From positions 139,082 to 203,081 of the forward strand of contig CAXXGW010000002.1 in assembly GCA_963666755.2 (NCBI GenBank): a DNA stretch of 64,000 nucleotides, given 5' to 3'. The position numbers were made by a program, and so were the translations under genes. The DNA is from CAXXOK01 sp963666755 (lineage in GTDB: Bacteria; Bacillota; Clostridia; Christensenellales; Aristaeellaceae). Shown piece by piece: positions 23,234 to 31,269 of the stretch (positions are counted from its first letter, which is position 1; the number at the start of each line of letters is the position of its first letter). The notes under the pieces were generated by a model, which ran no database searches, was not told the origin of the DNA, and was given only the letters and a program-made list of their open reading frames with translations.

Positions 23234-23665
23234 ACCTCCCCCGGCAGTATGTGCGTGCCCTTGTTTTTCCGCCGCCGCTGCCCTGGGCGGTGTTTCTGGT
23301 GCGGATCAGTCTGCGCTTCCTGCGCAGCGCCCGCGCTGCCGAGGCGCAGGCCATCGCCTGAACACATCCCGGCAGTATGTGCGTACCCTTGTTTTTCCGC
23401 CGCTGGTGCCCTGGGCGGTGTTTCTGGTGCGGATCAGTCTGCGTTTCCTGCGCAGCGCCCGCGCCGCCGAGGCGCAGGCCATCGCCTGAACACCTCCCGG
23501 CAGACGCGCGGGCACCCTTGCTTTTCCGCCGCCGCTGCCCTGGGCGGTGTTTCTGGTGCGGATCAGTTTGCGCTTCCTGCGCAGCGCCCGCACCGCCGAG
23601 GCGCGGGCCATCGCCTGAACACCTCCCGGCAGACGCGTGCGCACCCTTGCTTTTCCGCCGCCGCT
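23153..23665 (+). repeat. 128-bp tandem repeat made from the 3' end of the preceding gene
   Basis: Four units begin at 23153, 23281, 23409 and 23538 (period 128-129 bp). The first unit is the true gene end; the other three are copies of its last roughly 80 coding bases plus the following spacer with cttgtttttccgccgc. The copies are over 90 percent alike by eye. No start codon or ribosome-binding site precedes them, so they are not genes. Confidence 0.9.
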
Positions 23666-23714
23666 GTGTTAAAACAGAGGCGGCGGCATCCGGCCGCCGT
23701 TAGAAGGAGGCAGC

Positions 23715-25121
23715 ATGGCCCGCGCGCAAACCCCGGAAGAGAAGCTCAAACGCATGACCCAATCCCCGATCCCGCAGCTGGTGCTCTCGCTTTCCGCGCC
23801 CACCATCGTCAGCATGATGGTTTCAGCGCTGTATAACATGGCGGATACGTACTTTGTGGGACTGATCGGCAACCCCAGCGCCACAGGCGCCGTGGGCGTC
23901 TGCCTGCCGCTGATGGCCATCATGCAGGCGGTCGGCTTCATGTTCGGCCACGGTTCCGGCAACTACATCAGCCGCGCGCTGGGCGCACAGGAGCACGAAA
24001 ACGCGGCCCGCATGGCGTCCACCGGCTTTTTTTCGGCGCTGGTCACAGGTGCGCTGCTGGGCCTGCTGGGGCTGCTCACGCTGCGCCCACTGGTCGGGCT
24101 GCTGGGCTCCACCGAAACCATCGCCCCCTACGCCATGGATTACGCCCGGTACATCCTGCTGGGCTCCCCCTGGCTGGTCGCCAGTCTGGTGGTCAACAAC
24201 CAGATTCGGTTTCAGGGCAACGCGTTTTTCTCCATGGTGGGCATCGCCTCCGGCGCATTGCTGAACGTGGCGCTGGACCCATTGTTCATTTTCACGCTGA
24301 GGCTGGGCGTGGCCGGCGCGGCGCTGGCCACCAGCCTGAGCCAGCTGGTCAGCTTTGGGCTGTTGCTGGCGGGCACGCATCACGGCGGCACCATCCGCAT
24401 CCGGTTCCGGCAGTTTACGCCAAAGCTTGCCGTGTATAAGGAAATTTTTCGCGGCGGGGTACCCTCGCTGCTGCGGCAGGGACTGGCCAGCCTGGCGACC
24501 GTCGCGCTCAACTTTTCCGCAGGCATGTTTGGCGATACGGCCGTGGCCGCGATGAGCATCGTAACCAGGGTGGTGTTTTTCGCCGTTTCGGCGGTGATCG
24601 GCTTCGGGCAGGGCTTCCAGCCCATTTGCGGGTTCAACTACGGGGCGCGGCGCTTCGACCGGGTGCGCGAGGCCTTCTGGTTCTCGGTGCGGCTCTCGTT
24701 TTTCGTGCTGCTGGGCGCAAGCGTGCTGGGCATGGCGCTGGCTCCGCAAATTGTGGAGCTGTTCCTGAAAGGCTACCCGGAGGTGACCGCCGTGGGCGCG
24801 CTCTCGCTGCGGCTGCAATGCGTGCTCATGCCGCTTACAGGCTTCCTGATTTTAAGCAACATGATGCTGCAAACCATGGGCATGGCACGGGAGGCTTCGC
24901 TGGTGGCCGCCTCGCGGCAGGGGCTGTTCTTCCTGCCGCTGGTGCTGCTTTTGCCCATCCCGCTGGGGCTGCTGGGCGTGCAGATTTCCCAGCCGCTGTC
25001 CGACCTGTGCTCGCTGGCACTGACCATCCCGCTGACCTTCCGTGTGCTCAACAACCTGAAACGAGAGGAGGAGCGCCAAACCCCGCAGGGGGCGGCCGCG
25101 CAAACCCATGTACCAGTATGA
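23715..25121 (+). CDS. MATE family efflux transporter
   Basis: A 468-residue membrane protein with about twelve helices in two halves. Family hallmarks are Pro-Thr-Ile-Val-Ser-Met-Met-Val near the N-terminus, Tyr-Asn-Met-Ala-Asp-Thr-Tyr-Phe-Val-Gly, Asn-Val-Ala-Leu-Asp-Pro-Leu-Phe-Ile-Phe in the first half and Gly-Phe-Gln-Pro-Ile-Cys-Gly-Phe-Asn-Tyr-Gly-Ala in the second. It should export drugs or cationic compounds using a sodium or proton gradient. The start has an aaggagg site. The 3' end overlaps the HAD hydrolase gene by 14 bases, so those two are co-transcribed. Confidence 0.92.
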   Translation: MARAQTPEEKLKRMTQSPIPQLVLSLSAPTIVSMMVSALYNMADTYFVGLIGNPSATGAVGVCLPLMAIMQAVGFMFGHGSGNYISRALGAQEHENAARMASTGFFSALVTGALLGLLGLLTLRPLVGLLGSTETIAPYAMDYARYILLGSPWLVASLVVNNQIRFQGNAFFSMVGIASGALLNVALDPLFIFTLRLGVAGAALATSLSQLVSFGLLLAGTHHGGTIRIRFRQFTPKLAVYKEIFRGGVPSLLRQGLASLATVALNFSAGMFGDTAVAAMSIVTRVVFFAVSAVIGFGQGFQPICGFNYGARRFDRVREAFWFSVRLSFFVLLGASVLGMALAPQIVELFLKGYPEVTAVGALSLRLQCVLMPLTGFLILSNMMLQTMGMAREASLVAASRQGLFFLPLVLLLPIPLGLLGVQISQPLSDLCSLALTIPLTFRVLNNLKREEERQTPQGAAAQTHVPV

Positions 25122-25779
25122 CGCTGTTCTGTTCGACCTGGACGGAACCCTGCTCAACACCCTGGACGATCTGACCGACGCGCTGAACCACACCCTCCGC
25201 CTGTTCGGCCACCCGCCCCGCACCGCGGAGGAGGTGCGCGCCTTTGTGGGCAACGGCGTGCGCAAGCTGGTGGAGCGCGCGCTGCCCGGCGGCGCGGCCT
25301 CGCCGGATATGGAGGCGGCGCTTGCGGAATACAAGCGCTACTACACCGCGCACTGCAACCTGCGCACCCACCCCTATGACGGCGTGCTGGAAGCCCTGAC
25401 CGCCCTGCGCGAGGCCGGGGTGCGCCTTGCCATCGTATCCAATAAAAACGAGGAGGCCGTGCAGGCCCTCGCGCGGCACTATTTCGGCAGTCTGGTGACC
25501 GCCGCGGTCGGCGGGCGGCATGGCGTACCCCGCAAGCCCGCGCCGGATATGCCCCTGCGCGCGCTGGAAGCCGTGCAGTCCATCCCGGAGCGCACCTTGT
25601 TCGTGGGCGACAGCGACGTCGATCTGGATACCGCCCTGCAGTGCGGCATGGATTGCATGCTCGTCAGCTGGGGGTTCCGCCCCCGGGAGGCGCTGGCTGC
25701 CCTGCACGCCCGCTACCTGGTGGACGATCCCGCCGAAATCCCCTCGCTGGTATTACAGCCCGCCGAAAGCGATGCCTGA
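25108..25779 (+). CDS. HAD family hydrolase, phosphoglycolate phosphatase-like
   Basis: A 223-residue cytosolic phosphatase. Motif I is Phe-Asp-Leu-Asp-Gly-Thr-Leu-Leu-Asn-Thr (about residues 8-17), motif II ends Ile-Val-Ser-Asn-Lys-Asn, a lysine follows in Pro-Arg-Lys-Pro-Ala-Pro, and motif III is Phe-Val-Gly-Asp-Ser-Asp-Val-Asp-Leu-Asp. The helical cap between motifs I and II is that of the Gph/PpaX group, which removes phosphate from phosphoglycolate or related small molecules. The exact substrate cannot be told. It overlaps the end of the MATE gene by 14 bases. Confidence 0.88.
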   Translation: MYQYDAVLFDLDGTLLNTLDDLTDALNHTLRLFGHPPRTAEEVRAFVGNGVRKLVERALPGGAASPDMEAALAEYKRYYTAHCNLRTHPYDGVLEALTALREAGVRLAIVSNKNEEAVQALARHYFGSLVTAAVGGRHGVPRKPAPDMPLRALEAVQSIPERTLFVGDSDVDLDTALQCGMDCMLVSWGFRPREALAALHARYLVDDPAEIPSLVLQPAESDA

Positions 25780-25817
25780 ACCTTTCCCCCTCGACCTCAT
25801 AGCCGCAAGGAGGAGCC

Positions 25818-26399
25818 ATGAATCCGTTCTTTGCTTACTTAAACCGCCTCAAGCTGATCCGCCGCTGGGGCCTGATGCGCAACACCATCCCGGAAAACGA
25901 CATGGAACACAGCATGCAGTGCGCGCTGATCGCCCACGGGCTGGCAGTGCTGGCCCGCGAGCGCCACGGCAAGGATGTTAACCCCGAAACCGTGCTCGCC
26001 TATGCCCTGTACCACGATGTGGGCGAAGTGATTACCGGCGACCTGCCCACGCCCGTCAAATACAAAAACCCGGAAATCAAGGGCGCGTACAAGCGCATTG
26101 AGGCGCTGGCCAGCGAGCAGCTGCTGGCTATGCTGCCCCCTGACCTGCTGCCCGCCTACCGCCCCTACCTGCTGCCCGACGAAACCACCTACGAGTGGAA
26201 GCTCGTCAAGGCGGCGGATCGCATCAGCGCCTACATCAAGTGCATTGAGGAGCAGAATCTGGGCAACCGGGAGTTTGAGCAGGCCAAACAGTTTGTGCTG
26301 GAATCTATCCGCCAGAACGCCATGCCGGAGGTGGCGGAGTTTATGGCGGAGTTTATCCCCAGTTTTGAACTTTCGCTGGATCAGCTGAGCCGCCTGTAA
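25818..26399 (+). CDS. HD domain protein, YfbR-like 5'-deoxynucleotidase
   Basis: A 193-residue metal-dependent phosphohydrolase of the YfbR group. The first metal ligand is His in Met-Glu-His-Ser-Met-Gln (about residue 31), the HD pair is in Leu-Tyr-His-Asp-Val-Gly-Glu, and a final Asp lies in Lys-Ala-Ala-Asp-Arg-Ile-Ser. The segment Gly-Asp-Leu-Pro-Thr-Pro-Val-Lys-Tyr is characteristic of YfbR relatives, which dephosphorylate deoxynucleoside monophosphates. The start follows aaggagg. It may be co-transcribed with the HAD gene 38 bases upstream, and a strong terminator follows. Confidence 0.88.
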   Translation: MNPFFAYLNRLKLIRRWGLMRNTIPENDMEHSMQCALIAHGLAVLARERHGKDVNPETVLAYALYHDVGEVITGDLPTPVKYKNPEIKGAYKRIEALASEQLLAMLPPDLLPAYRPYLLPDETTYEWKLVKAADRISAYIKCIEEQNLGNREFEQAKQFVLESIRQNAMPEVAEFMAEFIPSFELSLDQLSRL

Positions 26400-26414
26400 G
26401 CGCGCGCTCCGGCG

Positions 26415-26445
26415 GCCGGGGCAACGGTGTTGCCCCGGCTGTTTT
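26415..26445 (+). terminator. Terminator after the YfbR-like gene
   Basis: gccggggcaac (26415-26425) and gttgccccggc (26429-26439) form a perfect 11-bp stem with a 3-nt loop, followed by tgtttt. Confidence 0.85.
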
Positions 26446-26715
26446 GCTGTTTGATGGAGCGGCTTTGTATGCACGAAAACAGTGAAAGAGCCAAACGGCT
26501 TGTGCGCTGCCGAACGGTCGGCGCGCACCGTTTATCCCGGCCATTTTGCTGTCTGATGGAGCAGTTTTATGCGCGCGAGAACAGGGCTGGCAAGCACTCG
26601 GACCGTTGCTAAACGGATGGCACGCAAAGTATACTCCGACCGTTTCCCCGTTTGATGGGGCGAATTTTACACGCAAGAAAACAGGAAAGGGCCACACGGT
26701 ATACACGGTACTGCT
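26436..26715. repeat. Three degenerate ~100-bp repeats
   Basis: Three related segments begin near 26441, 26544 and 26643, each with a variant of ttttgctgtttgatggagcg, then a T-rich stretch, then cacgaaaacag-like sequence. They are spaced 99-103 bp apart. The gene-free stretch 26446-26894 contains nothing else that I can name. Confidence 0.6.
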
Positions 26716-26894
26716 CTGTGCGTGCTTGGTGCCTTGTGAGCATCGAGCTGCCCGTGCACTGTCGTACCGCCCGCTGATGTCGCGTAATGCGTCCCATGTC
26801 GGATCGCCTATGTAAGCTCCCAAAACCCGCTTTCGGGCAGCGCCGACCTCGTTTGCGCCCGGTTTTCCGAACCTTATTGTGGAGGGCTTTCTGT

Positions 26895-27413
26895 ATGGAC
26901 AAGGAGTTTACCCCGATATCGGGCCTGCGCATCGTGCCGCGCGACCCGGCCCACCCCGACGCGCAGGCGCTGCTTGTGGCGTTGGGCGAGGCGCTGGCCC
27001 GCATCACCGGCAACGACGGCACAGCCTCCTTTCAGCCGGAGGATGTGCGCGGCCCCGGCGCGGCCTTTTTGGTGGCGTACCGCGACGGCGTGCCCGTCGC
27101 CTGCGGCGGCTACCGCCCGGTGGCGGCGGGCGTGGCCGAAGTGAAACGCGTGTACTCCGCCCAGCCGGGCGCGGGCCGGGCGCTGTTGCAGGCGCTGGAG
27201 GCCCGCGCCGCCGCCGACGGCTACGCCCGGCTGCTGTGCGAAACCCGGCGCGTCAACACGCGGGCCGTCGCCTTCTACCAGCGCGCGGGGTGGTCGGAAT
27301 GCCCGCCCTACGGCCGCTACATCGGCCGCCCCGAAGCCATCTGCCTGACGCGCGCCCTGCCGGGAACCGGCGAGGCCGCCGCGCAGGCCGCACCGCTGCC
27401 CGGCCTCGGCTGA
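26895..27413 (+). CDS. GNAT family N-acetyltransferase
   Basis: A 172-residue acetyltransferase. The central part shows the GNAT order: a strand with Ala-Phe-Leu-Val-Ala-Tyr-Arg-Asp-Gly, a strand with Ala-Glu-Val-Lys-Arg-Val-Tyr, the pyrophosphate loop region Gln-Pro-Gly-Ala-Gly-Arg-Ala-Leu-Leu (a variant of the usual Arg-x-x-Gly-x-Gly/Ala), and the final Ala-Phe-Tyr-Gln-Arg-Ala-Gly-Trp. The substrate is unknown. The ATG at 26895 follows tggaggg by 6-7 bases. The C-terminal 20 residues are alanine and proline rich and not conserved. Confidence 0.82.
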   Translation: MDKEFTPISGLRIVPRDPAHPDAQALLVALGEALARITGNDGTASFQPEDVRGPGAAFLVAYRDGVPVACGGYRPVAAGVAEVKRVYSAQPGAGRALLQALEARAAADGYARLLCETRRVNTRAVAFYQRAGWSECPPYGRYIGRPEAICLTRALPGTGEAAAQAAPLPGLG

Positions 27414-27585
27414 CCCAACCCCGTGCAAGGCTACGGTTTACCCACGGCGGCGGCGCGGTGCGCTGTCTCCCCTGGCCGAAAACGGAATGCCCTCCGGTGC
27501 GGCACGCCTGCCCGAACCCGCCCGCCACGATGCAGGCAAATCCGGTTCTACTGCTGTTTTTCTCCTTTTTCCCCTGCCTTTTCCG

Positions 27586-27594
27586 TGCTATAAT
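27586..27594 (+). promoter_or_regulatory. Extended -10 promoter of the TIR gene
   Basis: tgctataat is a TGn-TATAAT extended -10 element, 45 bp upstream of the TIR start codon. There is no good -35 box at the expected distance, which is common for extended -10 promoters. Confidence 0.65.
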
Positions 27595-27638
27595 AGCCTA
27601 TTATCGGGCCGCTTTCTTCGGCCATCAGGAGGCTTTCC

Positions 27639-28898
27639 ATGGCACATGATGTGTTCATCAGCTACAGCAGCAAAAACAAGGCCGTTGCCGACATCATCTG
27701 CAACGGTCTGGAGAACCGGCACATCCGCTGCTGGTACGCCCCGCGCGACATCACGCCGGGGGACATGTACGGGGAAGCCATTTCCAACGCCATCAAAGGC
27801 ACCCGGGTGTTTGTTGTCGTCTATTCAAACGAGTCGCGCACGTCCAAGCCCGTGCTGCAGGAAATTGAGCTGGCAACGCGCGCCGAATGCGTGATTATTC
27901 CCTTCAAAACGACGTTGGACACCTTTGAGGGCGCGTTTGATTATTACTTAAGCAACATCCACTGGATTGACGCCGTAACCCCGCCGATGGACAAGCGGGT
28001 ATCCGAGCTGGCCGACGTGGTGGAGCACATTCTGCAATCAAAGCTGACGACCGAATCGGAAACCGGTCAAAACACCGCAGAGGCGGATCAGAAAACGGAA
28101 CCTGCCCATGCGGGGCAGCGGCAGACAGCAGAGAGAAACCCCGGATCGCAGCCTTCCGTCACGCCCCCGGCCCGGCAGGGAAGCGCGGATTCCAACGAAG
28201 CCGCGGCCAGGGCAGTCGAAAGAGCGAATCCGTTTTTCCACACGGCCAAGGACAGCCTGAACCGAGCGGCACAGAAACTGGAAACCTCCATGAATCATAC
28301 CACGCCGGTTCGGGAACACGATTGGCGGGGGATCGAACAGGCCCCGGGCCACATGGGTCAGCCGACAGCGGATGCGAGCGCAGGGCAAGCCGGCGGCGCT
28401 CGCGCCCAAACGAAGAAAAGCGAGTGCAGCATCCGGCACGACTACACCGTCCCGGAATCGTGTTCGCCGGAGCAGCTGAAAACCGCCCTGCAAAACGCGC
28501 TCCATTCGTTCCAGTGCAGGAAGGAAACCGTTGACCAGTATCAGGACTCACTTCAGATCAGCGCGGAAATCCGGCAAAACAAGACCCGATACAAGGTGAC
28601 CCTTGAGGCACGACGGGTTAACCCGGACACGGTAAGGGTAACCTTGACGACGGTCGCGCTGATGTCCATACGCCGCAAGGTTGGTCGGGGTTTGATTCTG
28701 TACGGCGCGCTTATGCTATTGGCTGTCCTGATCCTGACCTTGGAAGGGCAGCGTGACGCGTGGATGTATTGTTTTACAGCGGCTATACCGATCGGCATCG
28801 GCATCGCCGTGCTGGTCAAATCGGCGGTGATCACAGCCGATACTTTTTGCGCAGAGCTCAACGCAAAGATTGCCGAAGCATTCCGGTCGCTTCGCTGA
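27639..28898 (+). CDS. TIR domain protein with C-terminal membrane anchor
   Basis: A 419-residue protein. Residues 3-135 form a TIR domain of the bacterial TIR_2 type: Asp-Val-Phe-Ile-Ser-Tyr-Ser-Ser-Lys-Asn, Cys-Trp-Tyr-Ala-Pro-Arg-Asp-Ile, then Ser-Lys-Pro-Val-Leu-Gln-Glu-Ile-Glu-Leu, where Glu75 aligns with the catalytic glutamate of NAD-cleaving TIR proteins. Residues 140-265 are a low-complexity hydrophilic linker, 266-345 an unrecognised small domain, and two transmembrane helices follow near 350-390. The start has a caggagg site. It stands alone, between a GNAT gene and a structured repeat. A role in immunity or signalling at the membrane is inference. Confidence 0.85.
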   Translation: MAHDVFISYSSKNKAVADIICNGLENRHIRCWYAPRDITPGDMYGEAISNAIKGTRVFVVVYSNESRTSKPVLQEIELATRAECVIIPFKTTLDTFEGAFDYYLSNIHWIDAVTPPMDKRVSELADVVEHILQSKLTTESETGQNTAEADQKTEPAHAGQRQTAERNPGSQPSVTPPARQGSADSNEAAARAVERANPFFHTAKDSLNRAAQKLETSMNHTTPVREHDWRGIEQAPGHMGQPTADASAGQAGGARAQTKKSECSIRHDYTVPESCSPEQLKTALQNALHSFQCRKETVDQYQDSLQISAEIRQNKTRYKVTLEARRVNPDTVRVTLTTVALMSIRRKVGRGLILYGALMLLAVLILTLEGQRDAWMYCFTAAIPIGIGIAVLVKSAVITADTFCAELNAKIAEAFRSLR

Positions 28899-29027
28899 AC
28901 ACGCGGGTTACTGCGACCGCGTGAATGGAACCCTTGCCGATACGCAGCAGACGGGCGATGCCTACGACACAAGCAAAGAGCACGAACAACGCCCGGCCAT
29001 TGACAAACTAATGAAGACGCTAGGATA

Positions 29028-29153
29028 CAGCCTGCTCAAAAAGGTTCAGATGCGCGAAGCCAAACCGGATAAGGGTGGGAGCGTACACGGACGTACGTGA
29101 CTGCCTTTATCCGGTACCGGCGACAAAGCAGATGGGCCTTTTTCAGCAGGCTG
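29028..29153 (+). repeat. 126-nt structured element, copy C
   Basis: Same 126-nt element as at 3326. The outer arms (cagcctgctcaaaaagg with cctttttcagcaggctg) pair with a single mismatch. The inner stem ccggataagggtgg/ctgcctttatccgg keeps all 14 pairs through G-U and U-G changes relative to the other copies. It is preceded by ggccattgacaaac, like copies A and B. The gap 28899-29238 holds this element and the following terminator. Confidence 0.78.
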
Positions 29154-29155
29154 AA

Positions 29156-29200
29156 AGCCCGGCCACGCCTGTTTCGCAGGCGCAGCCGGGCTTTGTTTGC
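29156..29200. terminator. Bidirectional terminator between the TIR region and mreB
   Basis: agcccggc pairs with gccgggct, with an inner cgcctg/caggcg stem (29156-29192). A and T runs flank it, so it can end transcripts from both sides. Confidence 0.75.
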
Positions 29201-29238
29201 GCGTGATCTTTATAAACTATACGGAGGCCTTTGACGGC

Positions 29239-30267
29239 CTACCGCCCCATCAGCCTGCGGCGGTTGTCGTCCAAAAACTGGCCCAGGTCCTGCATGTTTT
29301 CTACCGCTTTGCCGCAGCCGATTACCACGTTGGTCTGCGGATCCTCCGCGCAGGAGCAGGGCACTTTGAGCGCGTCGGCAATCGCCTCGCACAGGCCGAA
29401 CATCTCCGCGCCGCCGCCCGTCAGCAGGATGCCGTATTCAAAAATATCCGCCGCCAGCTCCGCCGGGGTGTGTTCCAGCACGCCGTGGATGCTCTCGATC
29501 AGCTGCTGGAGCGGCTCGTCGATGGCCTCGGTCACATCGTCGCTGGTGATGCGCATGGTCTTTGGCAGGCCGGTAATCAGGTTGCGGCCGGTCACTTCCA
29601 TGTAAAGCTGATCCGCACGCGGGATGGCGGAGCCGATGTTGATCTTGAGCTCCTCCGCCGTACGTTCGCCAATCAGCAGGTTATGCTTGCGCCGCAGGTG
29701 GCGGATGATGGCGTCGTCCAGCTTGTCGCCGCCGATCTTGGAGCAGTCGCTCACCACCACTTTGCCCATCGAAAGCACCGCGATATCGCTCACCCCGGCG
29801 CTGATATCCACAATCATGGTGCCGTACGCCTCGTCGATGGGCAGGCCCGCGCCCAGCGCCGCCGCGATGGTGCGGTCCAGCAGCTGCGTGCGGCGCATGC
29901 CCGCGTCAAACATGGTGGAGATGATGGAGCGCTTCTCCATCTCGTTTACGCCGGTGGGCAGCGCCAGAATGGCGCGCGGCCGCGCGAACATGTGCTTGCC
30001 GATGGCCTTGAGCACAAAGCCCTTGAGCATGAAGCTGACCAGCTCGTAATCCGAAATCACGCCTTCGCGCAGGGGGCGCAGCGCCAAGATGTTGCTGGGC
30101 GTGCGGCCGATCATGCGGCGGGCTTCCTCGCCAAAGGCCATCACATCGCGGGTATCGCGGTCGATGGCGACCACCGTGGGCTCCCGCAGGATGATGCCCT
30201 TGCCCTTCATGTAGATCAGGATGTTGGATGTGCCCAGATCAATCGCAATATCGTTGACGCTTGCCAT
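29239..30267 (-). CDS. mreB: Rod shape-determining protein, MreB/Mbl family
   Basis: A 342-residue actin-like ATPase that forms filaments under the membrane and guides side-wall synthesis. Nucleotide-binding motifs are visible: phosphate-1 Ile-Asp-Leu-Gly-Thr-Ser-Asn, the connect-1 region with Arg-Pro-Leu-Arg-Glu-Gly-Val-Ile, phosphate-2 Ile-Val-Asp-Ile-Ser-Ala-Gly, and the adenosine motif Leu-Leu-Thr-Gly-Gly-Gly-Ala. The length is normal for the family. Assignment to MreB, Mbl or MreBH cannot be settled from the sequence, and no mreC/mreD follow. It is the last gene of the minus-strand block that starts with the flavodoxin-like gene. Confidence 0.9.
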   Translation of the reverse strand: MASVNDIAIDLGTSNILIYMKGKGIILREPTVVAIDRDTRDVMAFGEEARRMIGRTPSNILALRPLREGVISDYELVSFMLKGFVLKAIGKHMFARPRAILALPTGVNEMEKRSIISTMFDAGMRRTQLLDRTIAAALGAGLPIDEAYGTMIVDISAGVSDIAVLSMGKVVVSDCSKIGGDKLDDAIIRHLRRKHNLLIGERTAEELKINIGSAIPRADQLYMEVTGRNLITGLPKTMRITSDDVTEAIDEPLQQLIESIHGVLEHTPAELAADIFEYGILLTGGGAEMFGLCEAIADALKVPCSCAEDPQTNVVIGCGKAVENMQDLGQFLDDNRRRLMGR

Positions 30268-30385
30268 GCTAAACCCCTTTGTGTCATTTCGGCGGCGAAA
30301 CAGACCGCCATGCGGCCGGTTGCGGCAAAACGGATGCTGTCATTGGAATGTTCGCCACACGGCGCGGAAATCCTGCCCGCGCGGC

Positions 30386-31234
30386 TCAGGGTACGCTTTT
30401 GTACGCCACGCGCATGAGCGTCAGCCCCCGGGCGGGGGCGGTGGAGCCGAGGGTCAGGCGGTCGCCGGTGCGCAGCGCGCGGGCAAAACAGTCCGCGGGC
30501 AGTTTGCCCCTGCCCACCTCCACCAGCGACCCGGCGATGATGCGCACCATGTTGTATAAAAACGCGTTGCCTTCCACCGTGAGCGTCAGCTCCGGGCCAC
30601 ACGCCTCCAGTGTGGCCTGCCGCAGCGTGCGTACGGTAGTTTTAGCCGTGCCGCCGCTGGCCTGAAAGGCGGCAAAATCGTGCGTGCCCAGCAGCACGGG
30701 CAGGGCCCGGCGCATGGCCTCTACATCCAGCGGCACAGGCACGTGCGCCGTCAGGTTGCGGTACAGGGCGCTGGCGTGCGGCGCATTGTGGATGCGGTAG
30801 CTATACTGCTTGCCCTGTGCGTCGAACCGGGCGTGAAAATGCGCGTCTACCTCCAGGCCGCAAAGCACCCGGATATCCGGGGGCAGGAAGGTGTTCAGCG
30901 CATAGGGGAACCGTTCGGCCGGAATGCGGCAGGCGGTATCGAAATGCGCGCGCTGGCCCAGCGCATGCACGCCCGCGTCGGTACGGCTGGCGCCGGAAAC
31001 GCGCACGGGGCCGCCCGTCAGTTTGGCGAGGGCCTCCTCCAGCCGCTGCTGCACGCTCACGGCGTTTGCCTGCCACTGCCAGCCCGCGTAGGCGGTGCCG
31101 TCGTAGCTCAGGGTCAGCAGCACCCGGCGCGTGCCCGCAGGCGCGGTCAGCCCCTCGCGCGCCACCCAGTCGGCCTCGTTCGCCTCCGGCTGCGGGGGCG
31201 ATGCGGCTCCGGTGTCTTCCGGCCTGAGGGTCAT
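30386..31234 (-). CDS. truA: tRNA pseudouridine(38-40) synthase
   Basis: A 282-residue enzyme that makes pseudouridine at positions 38-40 of the tRNA anticodon arm. The catalytic aspartate lies in Gly-Ala-Ser-Arg-Thr-Asp-Ala-Gly-Val-His (about residue 86). Other family blocks are Leu-Ser-Tyr-Asp-Gly-Thr-Ala-Tyr-Ala-Gly-Trp-Gln and Phe-Leu-Tyr-Asn-Met-Val-Arg-Ile-Ile-Ala-Gly. The ATG at 31234 follows a gggagg site. The protein has about 35 extra non-conserved N-terminal residues, so an internal start is possible. It follows ecfT by 35 bases, the same order seen in many Bacillota. Confidence 0.92.
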   Translation of the reverse strand: MTLRPEDTGAASPPQPEANEADWVAREGLTAPAGTRRVLLTLSYDGTAYAGWQWQANAVSVQQRLEEALAKLTGGPVRVSGASRTDAGVHALGQRAHFDTACRIPAERFPYALNTFLPPDIRVLCGLEVDAHFHARFDAQGKQYSYRIHNAPHASALYRNLTAHVPVPLDVEAMRRALPVLLGTHDFAAFQASGGTAKTTVRTLRQATLEACGPELTLTVEGNAFLYNMVRIIAGSLVEVGRGKLPADCFARALRTGDRLTLGSTAPARGLTLMRVAYKSVP

Positions 31235-31269
31235 GGTTGCGCCTCCCTGTGCGTGCGTTAAGTGTAAAA

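Noticed and set aside
28904..29100. Plus-strand frame running into the 126-nt element downstream of the TIR gene
   Set aside because: The end of the frame is translated repeat sequence, which gives the same peptide at other copies. There is no start signal.
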